DNA of 7,977 nucleotides from Desulfobacteraceae bacterium. GTDB taxonomy: Bacteria; Desulfobacterota; Desulfobacteria; Desulfobacterales; JAABRJ01. How positions within the stretch are numbered: the stretch's first letter is position 1; each line of letters opens with the position of its first letter. Below are positions 5,104-7,977 of the stretch, piece after piece. A program made the translations under genes and the position numbers. The notes beneath the pieces were generated by a model. It was not told where the DNA came from and made no database searches. It saw only the letters and a list, made by a program, of their open reading frames with translations. Location of the stretch: the NCBI GenBank assembly GCA_011390985.1, contig JAABRJ010000542.1, positions 1-7,977 on the forward strand, read 5' to 3'.

Positions 5104-7977
5104 TCAGCGCGCCTCGCCTCGAGCGTCTGCCTGCTTCAAGGCGCGCCGCCGCTGACGCCGGGCATAAACCCGCTCGCGGCTGGATTGGAAGATAACGTAA
5201 AGGGACGGGATTAAAAAAATCCCGATCAGGGTGGCGGCCAGCATGCCGCTGAAAACGGTGGTGCCGATCGCCCGACGGCTGTTGGCCCCCGCGCCCGTTG
5301 CCACCACCATCGGGAACACCCCGAAAATAAAAGATAAGGCGGTCATCAGGACCGCCCTGAAACGCAGACGCGCCCCGTCAACGGCCGCGTCGAAAACGCT
5401 CAGGCCCTCCTCCCGGCGGGTTTTGGCAAACTCCACGATCAGGATCGCGTTTTTGCTGGCCAGCCCGACCAGCAGCACCAGCCCGATCTGGGCGTAGATG
5501 CTGAGGTCGAGCCCGGCAATCGATAGCCCGGCCAGGGCGCCCAATACCGCCACCGAAATCGAAATGATCACCGACAGCGGAATTGTCCAGCTCTCGTACT
5601 GGGCCACCAGGAAGAGGTAGCCGAAAAGCAGGGCCAGGGCCAGGAGAATCGGGGCCTGGCCACCGGCTTTCTGCTCCTGGAACGACAGACCGGACCACTC
5701 GTAGGCGTAGTCGTTGGGCAGGGTCGCCCCGGCCACCCGGGACATGGCGGCCATGGCCTCTCCCGAACTGAAACCCGGGCCGGCTTCGCCGTTGATCTGG
5801 GCGCTGGCGAACTGGTTGTAGCGGCTGATGATCTGGGGCGCCAGAACGGTGGAAAGGGTGGCCAGGCTGCTCAGCGGCACCATCATGCCGTCTTGGCTGC
5901 GCACGTAGAGACGGCCGATATCCTCGATCGCATCACGATACGGTGCATCGGCCTGGACCTTGACCTGAAACACCCGGCTGTAAAGGTTGAAATCGTTCAC
6001 ATAGCGCGAGCCCAGCTGGGACTGCAAGGTCGAAAAGACGCTGCTGACCGGCACCTTCATGGTTTCGCTCTTGGTGCGGTCAAGGTTCAGGAGCAACTGG
6101 GGCACGTCGGCCGAGTAGGTGCTGAAAACCGCCTGCAGGGCCGGGTCCTGGTTGGCGGCCACTACCATGGCGCGGGTTACGGCCGAGAGTTCCTGGGGGC
6201 TCTGGTCCCCCAGCGCCTGCAGCCGGAAATCGAACCCGCCGGTGGTGCCCAGCCCCTGGATGGCCGGGGGGCTGAAGGCGAAAATATTCGCCGTCGGCAG
6301 AGCCGCCAGCTCAGCGCGCACGCGGCCCATCACGCCCCCGAGCCGAAGTTCGGGGGCATTGCGTTCGCTCCAGGGGTCCAACACGACGACCGCCAGGCCG
6401 ACGTTTTCACTTGAGCCGCTGATGATGCTGAACCCGCTGACGGCAATGACATCCGCCACCCCGGGGGTGTTTTCGATAATCTCGGAAACCTGCGCCAACA
6501 CCTCATTGGTACGCGCCAGGGCAGCGGCCTCGGGCAGCTGGATATCGACAAAAAAGGCGCCCTGGTCTTCGTTGGGCAGAAAACTGGTGGGCCGGCTAGC
6601 TAAAAGGTAGTAGGAGGCGCCGAAAATCAGCGCAAACAGCACCAGCACCAGCACCGAGCGCCGGATCAGCCAGGCGGCCGCGGCCACATAGCCGCTGCGC
6701 GATGCGGCCAGTGTCCGGCTGAACCAGGCCAGCGGCCCCCGCCGAATGGTGCGCGGCGGCCGCAGCAGCATGGCGCAGAGGGCCGGGCTGAGGGTCAGGG
6801 CGTTGATGCTGGAGAGCAGCACCGCCACCGAGAGCGTCACGGCAAACTGTTGATAGAGCTGACCGGTAATGCCGGGCAGAAACCCCACCGGAACGAACAC
6901 GGCCAGCAGCACCAGGGTGGTGGAGATGATCGGGCCGGTCACCTGCCCCATGGCCCGGATGACCGCGTCCTTGGCCCCGAGCCCCTCGTCCTGCATCACC
7001 CGCTGGGCGTTTTCGACCACCACGATGGCGTCGTCAACCACCACGCCGATGGCCAGGATCAGGGCGAAGAGGGTGATGGTGTTGGCGGTGAAGCCCAGCG
7101 CCAACAGAGCCGCAAAGGTTCCCACGAGGGAAACCGGGATGGTCAGGAGGGGGATCAGGGTCGCCCGCCAGTCCTGCAGAAACAAAAACGTGACGCCCAC
7201 CACCAGCACGAAGGTGATCATGAGGGTTATCGTGATTTCGAGGATCGCCGAGCGCACGTACTTGGTGGTATCGTACACCGAGCGGTAGTGGAGATCGTCA
7301 GGAAACCTCTGGGAGAGGCGCTTCAGCTCCGCATCGATGGCCTGGACGGTTTCCAGGGCGTTGGCCCCGGCGCTGCGGTAGATGGCCATGTTGACCGCCG
7401 GGGAGCCGTTCAGGGTGGAGGTCGAGGAGTAGGATTGCGCCCCGAGCTCCACCCGCGCGATGTCCTTCACCCGCACCACGCCGCCCTGCGCGTTGGCGCG
7501 CACGATGATGTTTTTAAAATCCGCGACATCCTTGAGGCGCCCCTCGGCCCGCAGGGTGTACTGCACCTGCTGGGTGTCCTTGCCCGGGGCCGTGCCGATG
7601 GCGCCTGCGGCCGCCTGGATATTCTGCTGTCGGATGGCGCTTACGACGTCGTCGGCCGTCAGGCCGAGAGACGTCAGGCGCTCGGGGTCCATCCAGACCC
7701 GCATGCTGTAGTCCTTGGCGCCGAAAATAAACCCCTCGCTGACGCCTTTGATGCGCGTCAGGGCGTCCTTGACGTTGATGCTGACGTAGTTGCTCAGAAA
7801 AAGAGTGTCGCGGCTGCCTTCGGGTGAAAAGAAGCTGATCACCGCCAGCATGTCCGAGGAGCGGGTGCGCACCGAGATCCCCTGGGCGATGACATCGCTG
7901 GGCAGTTTGGCGGTGGCCTGCTGGACGCGGTTTTGAACGTTGACCTGGGCGATGTCGGGGTCGGTGCCCACCGCAAA
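5104..7977 (-). CDS. RND (HAE1/AcrB-type) multidrug efflux transporter, N-terminus outside the window
   Basis: Inner-membrane proton/drug antiporter that would capture substrates from the periplasm or outer leaflet and pass them to an outer-membrane channel. The window encodes the last 957 residues, and the reading frame stays open to the right edge. The first residues (GTDPDIAQVNVQN) match AcrB from about residue 95, so TM1 and the first ~90 residues are missing; the full protein would be about 1050 aa, normal for the family. Numbering from the window edge, TM2-TM6 lie at about 243-400, TM7 at 441-459 and TM8-TM12 at 774-930, with the second periplasmic porter/docking loop at 460-773. The proton-relay residues are present: D315 and D316 in VDDAIVVVEN (AcrB D407/D408), K842 in SKNAIL (K940), R872 (R971) and T879 (T978). 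The C-terminal tail is strongly basic. The stop codon overlaps an in-frame upstream ATG of the outer-membrane factor. Family certain; substrate unknown. Confidence 0.97.
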   Translation of the reverse strand, partial: FAVGTDPDIAQVNVQNRVQQATAKLPSDVIAQGISVRTRSSDMLAVISFFSPEGSRDTLFLSNYVSINVKDALTRIKGVSEGFIFGAKDYSMRVWMDPERLTSLGLTADDVVSAIRQQNIQAAAGAIGTAPGKDTQQVQYTLRAEGRLKDVADFKNIIVRANAQGGVVRVKDIARVELGAQSYSSTSTLNGSPAVNMAIYRSAGANALETVQAIDAELKRLSQRFPDDLHYRSVYDTTKYVRSAILEITITLMITFVLVVGVTFLFLQDWRATLIPLLTIPVSLVGTFAALLALGFTANTITLFALILAIGVVVDDAIVVVENAQRVMQDEGLGAKDAVIRAMGQVTGPIISTTLVLLAVFVPVGFLPGITGQLYQQFAVTLSVAVLLSSINALTLSPALCAMLLRPPRTIRRGPLAWFSRTLAASRSGYVAAAAWLIRRSVLVLVLFALIFGASYYLLASRPTSFLPNEDQGAFFVDIQLPEAAALARTNEVLAQVSEIIENTPGVADVIAVSGFSIISGSSENVGLAVVVLDPWSERNAPELRLGGVMGRVRAELAALPTANIFAFSPPAIQGLGTTGGFDFRLQALGDQSPQELSAVTRAMVVAANQDPALQAVFSTYSADVPQLLLNLDRTKSETMKVPVSSVFSTLQSQLGSRYVNDFNLYSRVFQVKVQADAPYRDAIEDIGRLYVRSQDGMMVPLSSLATLSTVLAPQIISRYNQFASAQINGEAGPGFSSGEAMAAMSRVAGATLPNDYAYEWSGLSFQEQKAGGQAPILLALALLFGYLFLVAQYESWTIPLSVIISISVAVLGALAGLSIAGLDLSIYAQIGLVLLVGLASKNAILIVEFAKTRREEGLSVFDAAVDGARLRFRAVLMTALSFIFGVFPMVVATGAGANSRRAIGTTVFSGMLAATLIGIFLIPSLYVIFQSSRERVYARRQRRRALKQADARGEAR

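Noticed and set aside
6850..7827. Plus-strand open frame of 325 codons opposite the RND gene
   Set aside because: Antisense to the most conserved part of the RND transporter; the His/Gly/Asp-rich product has no family resemblance.
1..7977. Search by eye for insertion sequences, CRISPR repeats, tRNA genes and phage or toxin-antitoxin modules
   Set aside because: The window is almost fully occupied by five intact or edge-truncated efflux genes, and I saw no terminal inverted repeats, regular spaced repeats or tRNA-like folds.

Overview
The window is GC-rich and every convincing gene lies on the minus strand. The proteins are envelope-spanning efflux components: an inner-membrane RND pump, an outer-membrane TolC/OprM-type lipoprotein, a membrane-fusion adaptor, and a MacB-type ABC ATPase and permease. 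An outer-membrane factor implies a Gram-negative (diderm) bacterium. The GC bias and family resemblances fit Proteobacteria or Desulfobacterota, but the sequence does not let me choose between them.

Layout in the direction of transcription (right to left). An RND transporter of the AcrB/MexB (HAE1) type enters from the right edge without its first ~90 residues and ends at 5104. An outer-membrane factor follows (5035 to 3515). After a 102-bp gap holding a good stem-loop comes a MacA-like adaptor (3412 to 2117). This overlaps a MacB-like ATPase by 4 bp (2120 to 1407), and 14 bp further on starts a MacB-like permease (1392 to 181). Bases 1-180 hold no convincing gene. They look like the end of the operon, with a hairpin plus T-tract that would terminate a plus-strand transcript coming from beyond the left edge.

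As a unit, this looks like two export machines joined in one transcription unit: a proton-driven RND pump and an ATP-driven MacAB-type transporter, with one outer-membrane channel gene between them. The adaptor visible here is of the type that serves MacB. An RND-specific adaptor, if there is one, would lie just beyond the right edge. The RND proton-relay residues and all the ATPase motifs are intact, so both engines look functional. MacAB-type systems export macrolides, peptides, siderophores or lipid-like molecules and HAE1 pumps export amphiphilic drugs, but the actual substrate cannot be read from the sequence.

I found no mobile element, CRISPR array, RNA gene or clearly new system. The points most worth a second look are the mixed RND/ABC layout around a single outer-membrane factor, the changed aromatic residues in the RND drug pocket, and the two credible starts of the outer-membrane factor.
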